41,806 nucleotides of DNA from UBA4742 sp002403895 (GTDB taxonomy: Bacteria > Actinomycetota > Acidimicrobiia > Acidimicrobiales > Acidimicrobilacustridaceae). A program made the position numbers and the translations under genes. The stretch spans positions 1 to 41,806 of the forward strand of contig DAISGD010000028.1 in NCBI GenBank assembly GCA_036823295.1. The letters run 5' to 3'. Shown piece after piece: positions 14,862 to 22,988 of this stretch (within the stretch, counting starts at the first letter, position 1; each line of letters starts with the position of its first letter). Below the pieces are notes generated by a model. That model did no database searches, was not told the origin of the DNA, and saw nothing but the letters and a program-made list of their open reading frames with translations.

Positions 14862-16844
14862 GTGAAAACCGTGAGCAACCCTGATATCGAGCAAAGGGCC
14901 ATCGACGTGATCCGCGGCTTCGCCATGGACGCCCCTCACACCGCCCGCTCAGGCCATCAGGGCACGGCTATGGCCCTGGCTCCGCTGGCCCATGTCTTGT
15001 GGTCACGGATCATGGACTACGACTCCGAGGCCCCTCTTTGGCCCGACCGCGACCGGTTCGTGCTGTCCAACGGCCACGCCTCCATCCTGCTCTACTCGAT
15101 GCTGTACCTGACCGGCTACGGCCTCACCCTGGACGACCTCAAGGACTTCCGCCAGTGGGGCAGCCGCACCCCCGGCCACCCCGAGGTGGCCCACACTGAC
15201 GGCGTCGAGGTCACCACCGGACCGCTCGGCCAGGGTTTCGCAAACGGCGTGGGCATGGGTCTGGCCGAGCGCTGGCTCCGCAACCGCTTCAGCCCCGAGG
15301 TCGTGGACCATCACACGTTCGTGATCTGTGGTGACGGCTGCCTGGAGGAAGGCATCAGTCACGAGGCGGCGTCACTGGCCGGTCATCTGCAACTGGGTCG
15401 GTTGGTCTACATCTACGACGACAACCACGTCACCATCGACGGAATCACCGAGTTGGCGCTCAACGATGACCCGGTCAAGCGGTTCGAGGCCTACGGCTGG
15501 GACGTCGACGACGTCGGCGAGATTGCCGATGATCTCGACGGCCTGGAAGCAGCGGTACGCCGGGCCATGGCGGTGGAGGACCACCCCTCGCTGATCGTGT
15601 TGCGCAGCCACATCGCCGCCCCCTCGCCGGACCATACCGACGACCCCGCCACCCATGGGTATGCCCTCAAAGATGCCGAGATCAGCGCGGTCAAGGCGGT
15701 GATGGGCATCCCCGACGAGCCGTTCTGGATCCCCGACGACGTGGCGGCCTACTACCGCGACATCGGCGCCCGAGGGCGCCCCGAGAGGCTCGCCTGGGAG
15801 CAACGCCGCGCCGCGTGGGACGGCGACGCTCCCGCCTTCGACGCCGCCGCGCAGGCCACCGGTCTGGCCGGGTGGGAGGACGCGTTGCCCTCGTTCACCG
15901 TGGGCGACGACATCGCCACCCGGGTAGCCAGCGGCACCTGCCTGAGCGCGCTGGCTGACGTCGTCCCTGGCCTCCTGCCGGGATCGGCCGACCTCACCGG
16001 CAACACGGGGACGGCGATGAAGGGTTCCACCATCCAGGCGGCGGACTCACCTGCCGGGCGCCAGATCCACTACGGCATCCGTGAGCACGCCATGGGAGCG
16101 ATCATGACCGGCATGGCGCGGCACGGCGGCACGGTGCCGGTGGGCGGCACGTTCCTCGTGTTCAGCGACTACATGCGCGGTGCCGTCCGTCTCGCCGCCC
16201 TTTCCAAGGCCAAGGTCATCTACTCGTGGACCCACGACTCGGTGGGCGTGGGCGAGGACGGACCGACCCACCAGCCCATCGAACAGGTGGCCTCGCTTCG
16301 GGCCATTCCCAACCTGGTGGTGATCCGCCCAGCTGACGCCAATGAGACAGTCGAGGCGTGGCGCTTCGCCATCGGCCACGACGGTCCCACCGCGTTGATC
16401 CTCAGCCGCCAAGGCCTACCGGTCCTGAACGGCACTGCGGGGCCCGGCCGGATGAGCCGCGGCGGCTACGTGCTACGCGAGCCCGACGGTGACGGTGCGC
16501 CCGAGGTCATCGTGGTGGCCACCGGCAGTGAGGTGTCCATCTCCGTGACCGCCGCGGAGCAGCTCGCCACCGGCGGGGTCCGTGCGCGAGTGGTGTCGCT
16601 TCCTTCGTGGGAGTTGTTCGCTCTCCAAGACGCCGACTACCAGGCCACCGTGCTCCCTGACGGCATCCCCACCCTGTCGGTCGAGGCCGGCTCCACGTTC
16701 GGGTGGGCTCGCTACGCCGATGCGTCGATCGGCATCGACCACTTCGGCGCCAGCGCCCCCGGCGAGGTCGTGTTGGCCCGGTTCGGCTTCACCGCCGAGA
16801 ACGTGGCCGAACGGGCGGCCGCCCTGGCCGCTCGCCCGGAGTGA
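14862..16844 (+). CDS. tkt: Transketolase
   Basis: Thiamine-diphosphate enzyme moving two-carbon units between sugar phosphates in the non-oxidative pentose phosphate pathway. With the chosen start it has 660 residues, the usual length. Visible are the N-terminal RAIDVIRGFAMDAP block, LSNGHAS, the GHPE motif, GPLGQG, the ThDP-binding GDGCLEEGISHEA with DDN about 28 residues on, and the second-domain GIREHAMGAIMTG containing the catalytic glutamate. Start choice: GTG 14862 has AAAGGA just upstream; GTG 14871 (giving the typical VSNPDIEQ start) and GTG 14829 are alternatives. First gene of tkt-tal-pgl. Confidence 0.95.
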   Translation: MKTVSNPDIEQRAIDVIRGFAMDAPHTARSGHQGTAMALAPLAHVLWSRIMDYDSEAPLWPDRDRFVLSNGHASILLYSMLYLTGYGLTLDDLKDFRQWGSRTPGHPEVAHTDGVEVTTGPLGQGFANGVGMGLAERWLRNRFSPEVVDHHTFVICGDGCLEEGISHEAASLAGHLQLGRLVYIYDDNHVTIDGITELALNDDPVKRFEAYGWDVDDVGEIADDLDGLEAAVRRAMAVEDHPSLIVLRSHIAAPSPDHTDDPATHGYALKDAEISAVKAVMGIPDEPFWIPDDVAAYYRDIGARGRPERLAWEQRRAAWDGDAPAFDAAAQATGLAGWEDALPSFTVGDDIATRVASGTCLSALADVVPGLLPGSADLTGNTGTAMKGSTIQAADSPAGRQIHYGIREHAMGAIMTGMARHGGTVPVGGTFLVFSDYMRGAVRLAALSKAKVIYSWTHDSVGVGEDGPTHQPIEQVASLRAIPNLVVIRPADANETVEAWRFAIGHDGPTALILSRQGLPVLNGTAGPGRMSRGGYVLREPDGDGAPEVIVVATGSEVSISVTAAEQLATGGVRARVVSLPSWELFALQDADYQATVLPDGIPTLSVEAGSTFGWARYADASIGIDHFGASAPGEVVLARFGFTAENVAERAAALAARPE

Positions 16845-16938
16845 TCGACGCCCACAGGGCAACGCCCGTCGGCGAGCAGAGTCGTTCCATCGGGTGCACA
16901 CTTAGCGCACTCGTCCGCTTGTCCGAGAGGCATGGCCA

Positions 16939-18033
16939 GTGACCCGACTTCAGGATCTGTACGCGCAGCAACAGCAGAGCCCGTGGCTCGACAACCTGCG
17001 GAGAGGCTGGATCACCAGCGGCGAGCTCGAGCAATGGGTGGCGCGCGGGGTCCGGGGCATCACCTCGAACCCCTCCATCTTCCAGAAGGCGATCGAGGGA
17101 AACGCCGAGTATGACGACCAGCTGCGCGGCCTCGTGGCCGATGGCGTGTCGGTCACCGACACCTACTGGGATCTGGTCACTGCCGACATCCGCGATGCCC
17201 TGCGCATCCTGCGTCCCGTGTACGACGCCAGCCGAGGCGAGGACGGCTACGTCTCGGTCGAGGTGGCACCGTCGCTGGCCCGGGACACGGCAGGGACGAC
17301 CGAGGCGGCCCGTCACATCCACACCACCATCGCCCAGCCCAACCTCTACGTGAAGATCCCGGGCACCGCCGAGGGCATCCCGGCCATCCGCCAGATGATC
17401 TCGGAGAGCCGCAGCATCAACGTCACCTTGTTGTTCTCCGTCGAGCGCTACGGCGAGGTTATCGAGGCCTACCTGTCCGGCCTGGAGGCCGCCGAGGGCG
17501 ACCTGTCGGGCACCTCCTCGGTGGCCTCGTTCTTCATCTCCCGCGTCGACACCGAGGTGGATCGCCGGCTGACCACGATCGCGACCCCCGAGGCGCTGGC
17601 GCTGCAGGGCAAGGCCGCCATTGCCAACGCCAAGCTGGCCTACCAGCTCTTCGGGGAGCGGTTCTCCGGTCCGCGCTGGGAAGCGCTCGCCGCTCGCGGC
17701 GCACGGGTCCAACGTCCGCTGTGGGCGTCCACGTCAACCAAGAACCCCGCCTTCCCCGACACCCTCTATGTCGACGAGCTCATCGGACCCGACACCGTCA
17801 ACACCATCCCCGATGCCACCCTCGAAGCGTTCGACGAGCACGGAACCGTGGCCCGCACCATCGATGCCGGCGTCGACGGTGCCCGCCAGGACCTGCGGCG
17901 TCTGGCCGAGGTGGGGGTTGACCTCGACGAGGTGACCCACGTCCTCGAAGAGGAAGGCGTCGCCGCGTTCTCCAAAGCGTTCGACGAGTTGATCGGCAGT
18001 TTGCAGACGAAGACCGAGAGCTTCGGCGCCTGA
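16939..18033 (+). CDS. tal: Transaldolase
   Basis: Moves a dihydroxyacetone unit between sugar phosphates. The 364 residues are the actinobacterial/cyanobacterial length; no glucose-6-phosphate isomerase fusion. Key segments are WLDNLRRGWI, GVRGITSNPSIF (38-49), the Schiff-base lysine in NLYVKIPGTAEG, INVTLLFS, SSVASFFISRVD and RPLWASTSTKNP. The GTG at 16939 follows GAGAGG at about 10 nt. It is 94 bp after tkt and 32 bp before pgl. In mycobacteria zwf and opcA stand between tal and pgl; here they do not. Confidence 0.95.
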   Translation: MTRLQDLYAQQQQSPWLDNLRRGWITSGELEQWVARGVRGITSNPSIFQKAIEGNAEYDDQLRGLVADGVSVTDTYWDLVTADIRDALRILRPVYDASRGEDGYVSVEVAPSLARDTAGTTEAARHIHTTIAQPNLYVKIPGTAEGIPAIRQMISESRSINVTLLFSVERYGEVIEAYLSGLEAAEGDLSGTSSVASFFISRVDTEVDRRLTTIATPEALALQGKAAIANAKLAYQLFGERFSGPRWEALAARGARVQRPLWASTSTKNPAFPDTLYVDELIGPDTVNTIPDATLEAFDEHGTVARTIDAGVDGARQDLRRLAEVGVDLDEVTHVLEEEGVAAFSKAFDELIGSLQTKTESFGA

Positions 18034-18065
18034 GGGTCCTGCGGAAAGCCTGGGTGGGGACGCAG

Positions 18066-18743
18066 ATGAACGGGTCACTCATGGTGGTCGACGATGTCGC
18101 CGCCGAGTTTGCCGAGCGCGTCATCGAGGCGTTCCACGGGCGCCCCAACGACGGGTTCTCCCTGGCCCTGTCGGGCGGGTCCACCGCTCGGTCCTGCTAT
18201 GAGCGCCTGGCCGAGGACGCGGGCAGCCAGATCGACTGGTGGAAGGTCGACCTGTACTGGGGTGACGAGCGGTGCGTGCCGCTCGACGACCCCGACTCGA
18301 ACTACCGCCTGGCCCGCGAGGCCCTACTCGACCGGGTGGGCGCCGCCAACGCCACCTACCCCATGCGCTGCGAGGAGGGGGCCGATCCCTACCAGCTCCG
18401 GGTCGGCGAGCTGGGCCGCTTTGATGTGGTCCACCTGGGTCTCGGTCCTGACGGCCACACCGCCAGCCTCTTTCCCGGCTCCACCGCGCTCCGGGCTGAC
18501 CCGGGTCGCCTGGTCGTGCTCAACCAGGATCCGCTCGGCCACAACCCCCACCAGCGCATGACGCTCACCTACGCCGGCATCGCCCGCGCCCGCCTCGTCA
18601 TCGTCACCGTGGCGGGCGAGGCGAAGCGCGACGCTCTGGCCCGGGTGATGGCCGGCGACGACGTACCCGCCTCCGCCGTTCGAGCAGAGCAGGTGATTTG
18701 GCTCGCCGACCCCGCGGCGGCCGGCGACCTGATCGGCGGTTGA
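18066..18743 (+). CDS. pgl: 6-phosphogluconolactonase (DevB type)
   Basis: Hydrolyses 6-phosphogluconolactone in the oxidative pentose phosphate branch. The 225 residues show the NagB-like fold signatures SLALSGGSTARSCYERL (about 36-52), WGDERCVPLDDPDSNYRLAREALLD (about 65-89), HLGLGPDGHTASLFPG (about 124-139) and the C-terminal VIVTVAGEAKRDAL. Start candidates are GTG 18054, ATG 18066 and ATG 18078; 18066 has a G-rich stretch (GGTGGGGA) upstream. Its substrate must come from a glucose-6-phosphate dehydrogenase encoded elsewhere, either NADP- or F420-dependent. Confidence 0.92.
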   Translation: MNGSLMVVDDVAAEFAERVIEAFHGRPNDGFSLALSGGSTARSCYERLAEDAGSQIDWWKVDLYWGDERCVPLDDPDSNYRLAREALLDRVGAANATYPMRCEEGADPYQLRVGELGRFDVVHLGLGPDGHTASLFPGSTALRADPGRLVVLNQDPLGHNPHQRMTLTYAGIARARLVIVTVAGEAKRDALARVMAGDDVPASAVRAEQVIWLADPAAAGDLIGG

Positions 18744-18763
18744 CTGGCCGGATGGGCCCCACC

Positions 18764-19306
18764 ATGTCAATCGCCAGGCAACCACGGTGGGGGGTCGTCG
18801 TCGGCCTGACCCTTGTCGTGGTGCTGGCGGGCGCCTGCGGCTCATCCGGCGACTCTTCCTCCGCCTCGCCCGATGCGTCCATACCGGGAGGCACGACTCC
18901 CACCAACGCCCGCGTCGCCGGGACCACGGTGTTGCCGCTGGACGGAGGTCACGTGCTCGTCGCCGCCGAGGTCACCTGCCACCTGGCCAAACGCGAGCAG
19001 AGCGGAATCATCGGCAGCGACGAGGGTCGGGTCGAGACCAGCTGCACTGAGCGACACAACGAGGAGTCGTTCACCCTGTCCGGGACCGATGAGTTGGACG
19101 ACTGCTACCGAGCGGTGGCCGCCTCCAGCGATGTGGCGATCGGTCCCGACTCCTTCGACCCCGCCAAGCTGGACTTCGCCGACGAGCAGATCACGGGCCA
19201 TACCTTCACCACCCCCAACGGCGCGCTGAACAGCCCCGACGGGGTGAGGTGCGCCATCGACCTGCGTGATGACCGCTCGATCCCGCTACTGGGCGGAGCG
19301 TCCTGA
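18764..19306 (+). CDS. Putative lipoprotein of unknown function
   Basis: A 180-residue exported protein. The N-terminus has Arg, a hydrophobic core (VVVGLTLVVVL) and LAGAC, a plausible though not ideal lipobox, followed by a Ser/Gly/Thr-rich linker (to about residue 50). The mature domain has four cysteines (HVLVAAEVTCHL, ETSCTERH, DDCYRAV, VRCAIDL) that could make two disulfides; the spacing, with CTERHNEESF and DDCYRAV, resembles septum-formation-type (DUF4190/Septum_form-like) extracellular domains, but this is a weak resemblance. It sits 20 bp after pgl and probably shares its transcript. Starts at 18752 and 18764 are both possible. Confidence 0.75.
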   Translation: MSIARQPRWGVVVGLTLVVVLAGACGSSGDSSSASPDASIPGGTTPTNARVAGTTVLPLDGGHVLVAAEVTCHLAKREQSGIIGSDEGRVETSCTERHNEESFTLSGTDELDDCYRAVAASSDVAIGPDSFDPAKLDFADEQITGHTFTTPNGALNSPDGVRCAIDLRDDRSIPLLGGAS

Positions 19307-19367
19307 AGGCTGAGCACCGCCGGCCGCCACTCGCCGGCGACCGCGTCCGGTTGCCAGGCGTCGCCGA

Positions 19368-19373
19368 TAAGGT
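19368..19373 (+). promoter_or_regulatory. -10 element (TAAGGT) for leaderless fbiC
   Basis: TAAGGT, 7-nt spacer, ATG at 19381. It favours this ATG over an upstream in-frame TTG at 19351. Confidence 0.5.
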
Positions 19374-19380
19374 TCGCCGG

Positions 19381-21744
19381 ATGATCGGGGAACTCGAGGG
19401 GGCATCACTCGACGAGCTCATGGCCGAGGCCCGGAGACGACGTGACCAGCGTTTCGGGACGCGGGTCACCTATTCGCCCAAGGTGTTCATCCCGCTAACC
19501 ATGCTGTGCCGCGACAAGTGCGGCTACTGCACGTTCGCCCAACCGCCCGCAAGGCTCGAGGCGCCCTATCTCGATCCCGAGCAGATCCTGGCCATCGCCC
19601 GCGCCGGAGCCCGGGCCGGGTGCCACGAGGCGCTGTTCACCCTGGGCGAGCGGCCCGAGAAGCGGTACCCGGCCGCCCGTGACTGGCTGGCCGAGCACGG
19701 CTATGACTCCACCGTCAGCTACCTGGCGGCCATGGCCCGCCTGGTGGTCGACGAGATCGGGCTGCTCCCCCACTCCAACGCCGGGGCGCTGTTCGCCGGC
19801 GAGCTCGAGACCCTCCGCGCCGTCTCCCCCTCGCAGGGGATGATGGTCGAGTCGCTCAACCCAGACCTCGAGGCCCACCGGGGATCGCCCGACAAGACCC
19901 CCGAGCGCCGTCTGGCCACGCTCGAAGCGGCCGGCCAACTGGCCATCCCGTTCACCACCGGGATCCTGGTGGGTATCGGCGAGTCGCGCCAGGACCGTAT
20001 CGACGCGCTGACCGCCATCGCCGCGTCCCATACCCGCTGGGGTCACGTACAAGAGGTCATCGTCCAGAACTTCCTGCCCAAGGCGGGCACCACCATGTTC
20101 CGCTCCCGGCCGTGCCCGACCGATGAGTACCTCGAGGCCATCGCCCTGGCCCGACTCATCCTGCCCATGGAGATCCATCTCCAGGCGCCGCCCAATCTCT
20201 CGGACGACTTCGCCGTGCTGCTCGACGCCGGCATCGACGACTGGGGCGGCGTGTCGCCCATCACCGCCGATCACGTGAATCCGGAGCGGCCGTGGCCCGA
20301 CCTCGACCAACTGCGCTCCGTGACCGAAGTGGCCGGGTTCGTGCTGGCCCCCCGGCTCACGATCTACCCGGAGTTCGCGCTGGATCCCGACCGGTGGCTC
20401 GACGACGGGATGCGCTTCCCCGTGCTCGACCGCAGCGACGCCGAGGGTCTGGGCCGCGACGATCCGGGGGCGGTGCTCGTCCAGTGCATCAAGCCCGCCA
20501 GCCCCGAGCAGGTCGATGGCGGCATCGAGGTGCTCCACATCGGGCCTCGCAGCACGGCGTGGTACTCCGGCGCTTCGGCCGAGCCGATGACCTTGGTCCC
20601 GGGCTCCCCCCGCTCGACTGGCGCGGTGGCCGAAGTCCTGGCCGGCGTCCTGCTCGGCCAAGAGCTCGGCGTGGACGAGATCGTCACCTTGTTCTCGGCC
20701 CGCGGTCCGGAGGTAGCCGCCGTCGCCGCCGTGGCCGACGATCTGCGTCGCTCCACCAACGGCGACGTCGTCACCTTCGTCCACAACCGCAACATCAACT
20801 ACACGAACGTGTGCACTTTCAAGTGCAAGTTCTGCGGCTTCTCGAAGGGCCCCCTGTCGCTCAACCTGCGGGGCACGCCCTACCTGCTTACGCTGGAAGA
20901 CATCCAGGGCCGGGTGCGCGAGGCCGCCGATCTGGGCGCCACCGAGGTTTGCCTGCAGGGCGGCATCCACCCCAGCTTCGACGGCGACTACTACATCGAC
21001 GTGGCCCGGGCCGTGAAGGAGGCCGCACCGGACATGCACGTCCACGGCTTCACTGCCTTGGAGGTGCACGAGGGCGCCCGCCGGCTGGGCGAGCCCCTCA
21101 CCCAGTACTTGGAACGTCTCAAGGAGGCCGGGCTGCGGACCCTGCCCGGCACCGCGGCGGAGATCCTCGATGACGAGATCCGCGCCGTGCTGTGCCCCGA
21201 CAAGATCACCACCGAGCAGTGGCTGGAGGTGCACCGGGCGGCGCACCAGGTCGGGCTCAACTCCAACGTCACCATCATGTTCGGCGCCGTCGAGCAACCG
21301 GTCCATTGGGCCCGCCACATGGTGCGCACCCGCGATCTGCAGAAGGAGACGGGCGGCTTCACCGAGTTTGTGCCCCTTCCCTTCGTCCACATGGCGACGC
21401 CCATCTACCTGCAGCGGAAGTCTCGCCGCGGCCCGACGTTCCGCGAGACGGTGCTGATGCACGCGGTGGGGCGCATCGCCTATCACGGATGGATCGACAA
21501 CATCCAGTGCTCGTGGGTGAAGATGGGTCACGCCGGTGTGAAACAGCTGCTCCAGGTCGGGGTGAACGACCTGGGCGGCACGCTGATGGACGAGAACATC
21601 TCCCGGGCGGCCGGCGCCTCGCACGGCCAGGGGCTCGAAGAGTCCGACTTCCGCGCGCTGGTCGAGCCGCTGGGCCGCATCCTCGAACAGCGCACCACGC
21701 TCTATGGCCGTCCCGGCCGACCCGACCCGGCCGTGGTGGGCTGA
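19381..21744 (+). CDS. fbiC: F0 synthase, CofG-CofH fusion (FbiC)
   Basis: Bifunctional radical-SAM enzyme making 7,8-didemethyl-8-hydroxy-5-deazariboflavin, the chromophore of coenzyme F420, from a flavin-pathway diaminouracil and tyrosine. With the ATG at 19381 it has 787 residues, close to usual. The CofG half carries CRDKCGYC (C-x3-C-x2-C, about residue 43) and the CofH half CTFKCKFC (about 479), each binding a [4Fe-4S] cluster. GGIHPSFDGDYY and the final GGTLMDENISRAAGASHGQ block are typical. It shows the organism makes F420; fbiA, fbiB and fbiD are not in the window. The long reverse frame over this gene is a shadow. Confidence 0.97.
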   Translation: MIGELEGASLDELMAEARRRRDQRFGTRVTYSPKVFIPLTMLCRDKCGYCTFAQPPARLEAPYLDPEQILAIARAGARAGCHEALFTLGERPEKRYPAARDWLAEHGYDSTVSYLAAMARLVVDEIGLLPHSNAGALFAGELETLRAVSPSQGMMVESLNPDLEAHRGSPDKTPERRLATLEAAGQLAIPFTTGILVGIGESRQDRIDALTAIAASHTRWGHVQEVIVQNFLPKAGTTMFRSRPCPTDEYLEAIALARLILPMEIHLQAPPNLSDDFAVLLDAGIDDWGGVSPITADHVNPERPWPDLDQLRSVTEVAGFVLAPRLTIYPEFALDPDRWLDDGMRFPVLDRSDAEGLGRDDPGAVLVQCIKPASPEQVDGGIEVLHIGPRSTAWYSGASAEPMTLVPGSPRSTGAVAEVLAGVLLGQELGVDEIVTLFSARGPEVAAVAAVADDLRRSTNGDVVTFVHNRNINYTNVCTFKCKFCGFSKGPLSLNLRGTPYLLTLEDIQGRVREAADLGATEVCLQGGIHPSFDGDYYIDVARAVKEAAPDMHVHGFTALEVHEGARRLGEPLTQYLERLKEAGLRTLPGTAAEILDDEIRAVLCPDKITTEQWLEVHRAAHQVGLNSNVTIMFGAVEQPVHWARHMVRTRDLQKETGGFTEFVPLPFVHMATPIYLQRKSRRGPTFRETVLMHAVGRIAYHGWIDNIQCSWVKMGHAGVKQLLQVGVNDLGGTLMDENISRAAGASHGQGLEESDFRALVEPLGRILEQRTTLYGRPGRPDPAVVG

Positions 21745-21769
21745 GGCCGAGTTGGCACCGGGTCAACGA

Positions 21770-21789
21770 GCGGCGGGGTGCCCCGCCGC
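21770..21789. terminator. Perfect 9-bp GC hairpin after fbiC
   Basis: GCGGCGGGG and CCCCGCCGC are exact complements separated by TG, 25 bp after the fbiC stop. There is no T-run, so it would be a hairpin-type terminator or a transcript-stabilising stem. Confidence 0.5.
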
Positions 21790-21816
21790 CACCACGAGCC
21801 AAGGGCCCCCGCCCGC

Positions 21817-21863
21817 AAATCTGAAGCGAAAAGCACGCTGGATGTCGATTCGGCTTCAGATTT
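21817..21863. repeat. Perfect 11-bp inverted repeat with 25-nt loop
   Basis: AAATCTGAAGC (21817-21827) and GCTTCAGATTT (21853-21863) are exact reverse complements. The arms are AT-richer than the surroundings and lie between two convergent genes, so a bidirectional terminator is the simplest reading; a protein-binding or recombination site is possible. Confidence 0.6.
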
Positions 21864-21894
21864 CGCCGAGTTTCACAGACCGGCGGCCGGTTCG

Positions 21895-22113
21895 TCAGGC
21901 TCCGTCGAGATCGGCGACGCGGTCGTCGGCTTCGCGCAGGATGGCCACGGCCCTCTCGACCGCCCGCCGGGCGCGGGTCATGCGCCGCTCGTCGACCGGG
22001 AGCTCGTTGCCGCCAGCGTCAATGGATTCCCGCAGTCGCTGGATGGCCAGGTCGGCCAACTCCTCGCTGACGGCCTCGAGCCGCACTCGGATGTCATCGA
22101 ATTCTCCGGCCAT
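21895..22113 (-). CDS. Small helical protein of unknown function
   Basis: 72 residues, almost entirely predicted alpha helix with heptad-like hydrophobic spacing: IRVRLEAVSEELADLAIQRL, then a Gly-Gly turn with LPVDERRM, then ARRAVERAVAILREADDRV. It looks like a two-helix antiparallel coiled coil. No enzyme motif. The ATG at 22113 has AGGA about 8 nt upstream. It is divergent from the three-gene cluster starting at 22241 and convergent with fbiC. Similar short helical proteins are annotated only as hypothetical in actinobacteria. Confidence 0.65.
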   Translation of the reverse strand: MAGEFDDIRVRLEAVSEELADLAIQRLRESIDAGGNELPVDERRMTRARRAVERAVAILREADDRVADLDGA

Positions 22114-22174
22114 GCCCTCTTCCTAGCGCGTCGCCCGCCCGGTTCCAAGGGAGCGTGGCTGCGCCGGGCGCGGG

Positions 22175-22180
22175 TAAGCT
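22175..22180 (+). promoter_or_regulatory. Putative -10 element (TAAGCT) of the 22241-24959 cluster
   Basis: TAAGCT matches the TANNNT pattern in the 127-bp space between the divergent 22113 and 22241 starts; it would give a leader of about 55 nt. No -35 box was identified. Confidence 0.3.
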
Positions 22181-22240
22181 TCGGCCTTTCCACAGGTTCC
22201 CACTGATTGCCCGACTGGGCCCGATCCCCGACTGAGAGCC

Positions 22241-22969
22241 ATGACCCCGCCCGACGATCTCCACGAGTGGCTCTCCTTCGACCTGGAGGACGAGACCTAC
22301 GAGTTCGATGTGACGTTCCTGACCAGCCCTTGGACCTGCATCTACGGTCGAGGGTGCCCGGGAGTGCTCACCGGTCCCGCCGCCGAGCTGGAACAGGGCT
22401 GTTGCAGCTACGGTGCCCACTTCACCGGCAAGGAGGACCGCCAGCGGGTAGCCAAGGCCGCCAAACGGCTCGAGCCCGACGAATGGCAGTTCCATGCCGA
22501 ATCCGAGGCCGCCGGTGGCCCGCTCCACCGCAATGAGGAGGGCGAGTGGATGTCACGGCTCGTCGACGACGCCTGCATCTTCTTGAACCGGCCGGGCTTC
22601 GCCACCGGGGCCGGCTGCGCCCTGCACCAGGCCGCCGTGGCTCGGGACGAGCGCTTCATCAGCTGGAAGCCGGACGTCTGCTGGCAGCTGCCCCTACGCC
22701 TCGAGCAGCGCACCGACGACAACGGCCACCTCACCAACGTCTTGCGAGAGTGGAAGCGCCGAGACTGGGGCGACGGTGGCCACGAGTTCCACTGGTGGTG
22801 CACCGACGCCCCCGACGCCTTCATCGGCCACCGCCCTGTCTACGAGGAACTGCGCGACGAAATCACCGAAATGGTGGGTGATAAGGCCTTCAACCTGTTT
22901 CTCGACGCCTTGGAGCCCCGGACCTCCTGGCAGCTTCTTCCCCATCCAGCCCTCAAGAAGCGGCGCTGA
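22241..22969 (+). CDS. Cys-rich putative metal-cluster protein (YkgJ-like)
   Basis: A 242-residue soluble protein. The N-terminal half has a cysteine arrangement recalling YkgJ-type zinc/iron-chelating proteins: Cys33, Cys39, Cys54-Cys55, then Cys112, Cys126 and His129 (GAGCALH), with Cys147 further on. The text between (FLTSPWTCIYGRGCPG, EQGCCSYGAHF, DDACIFLNRPGF) suggests one bound cluster close to a conserved core. The C-terminus is rich in Trp and His (HEFHWWCTD) and ends basic. No catalytic function can be named. It is 19 bp upstream of the AAA+ gene and the three genes probably form one operon. Confidence 0.75.
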   Translation: MTPPDDLHEWLSFDLEDETYEFDVTFLTSPWTCIYGRGCPGVLTGPAAELEQGCCSYGAHFTGKEDRQRVAKAAKRLEPDEWQFHAESEAAGGPLHRNEEGEWMSRLVDDACIFLNRPGFATGAGCALHQAAVARDERFISWKPDVCWQLPLRLEQRTDDNGHLTNVLREWKRRDWGDGGHEFHWWCTDAPDAFIGHRPVYEELRDEITEMVGDKAFNLFLDALEPRTSWQLLPHPALKKRR

Positions 22970-22988
22970 GCCGCCGACAGGCTAGCCA

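Noticed and set aside
19351..19380. TTG start of fbiC at 19351
   Set aside because: The ATG at 19381 follows TAAGGT by 7 nt, and the ten extra residues are not part of the usual protein.
19495..21624. 709-codon open frame on the minus strand
   Set aside because: Mirror of fbiC. In GC-rich coding DNA the reverse frame often lacks stops; its translation is rich in Gly, His, Arg and Val with no recognisable domain.
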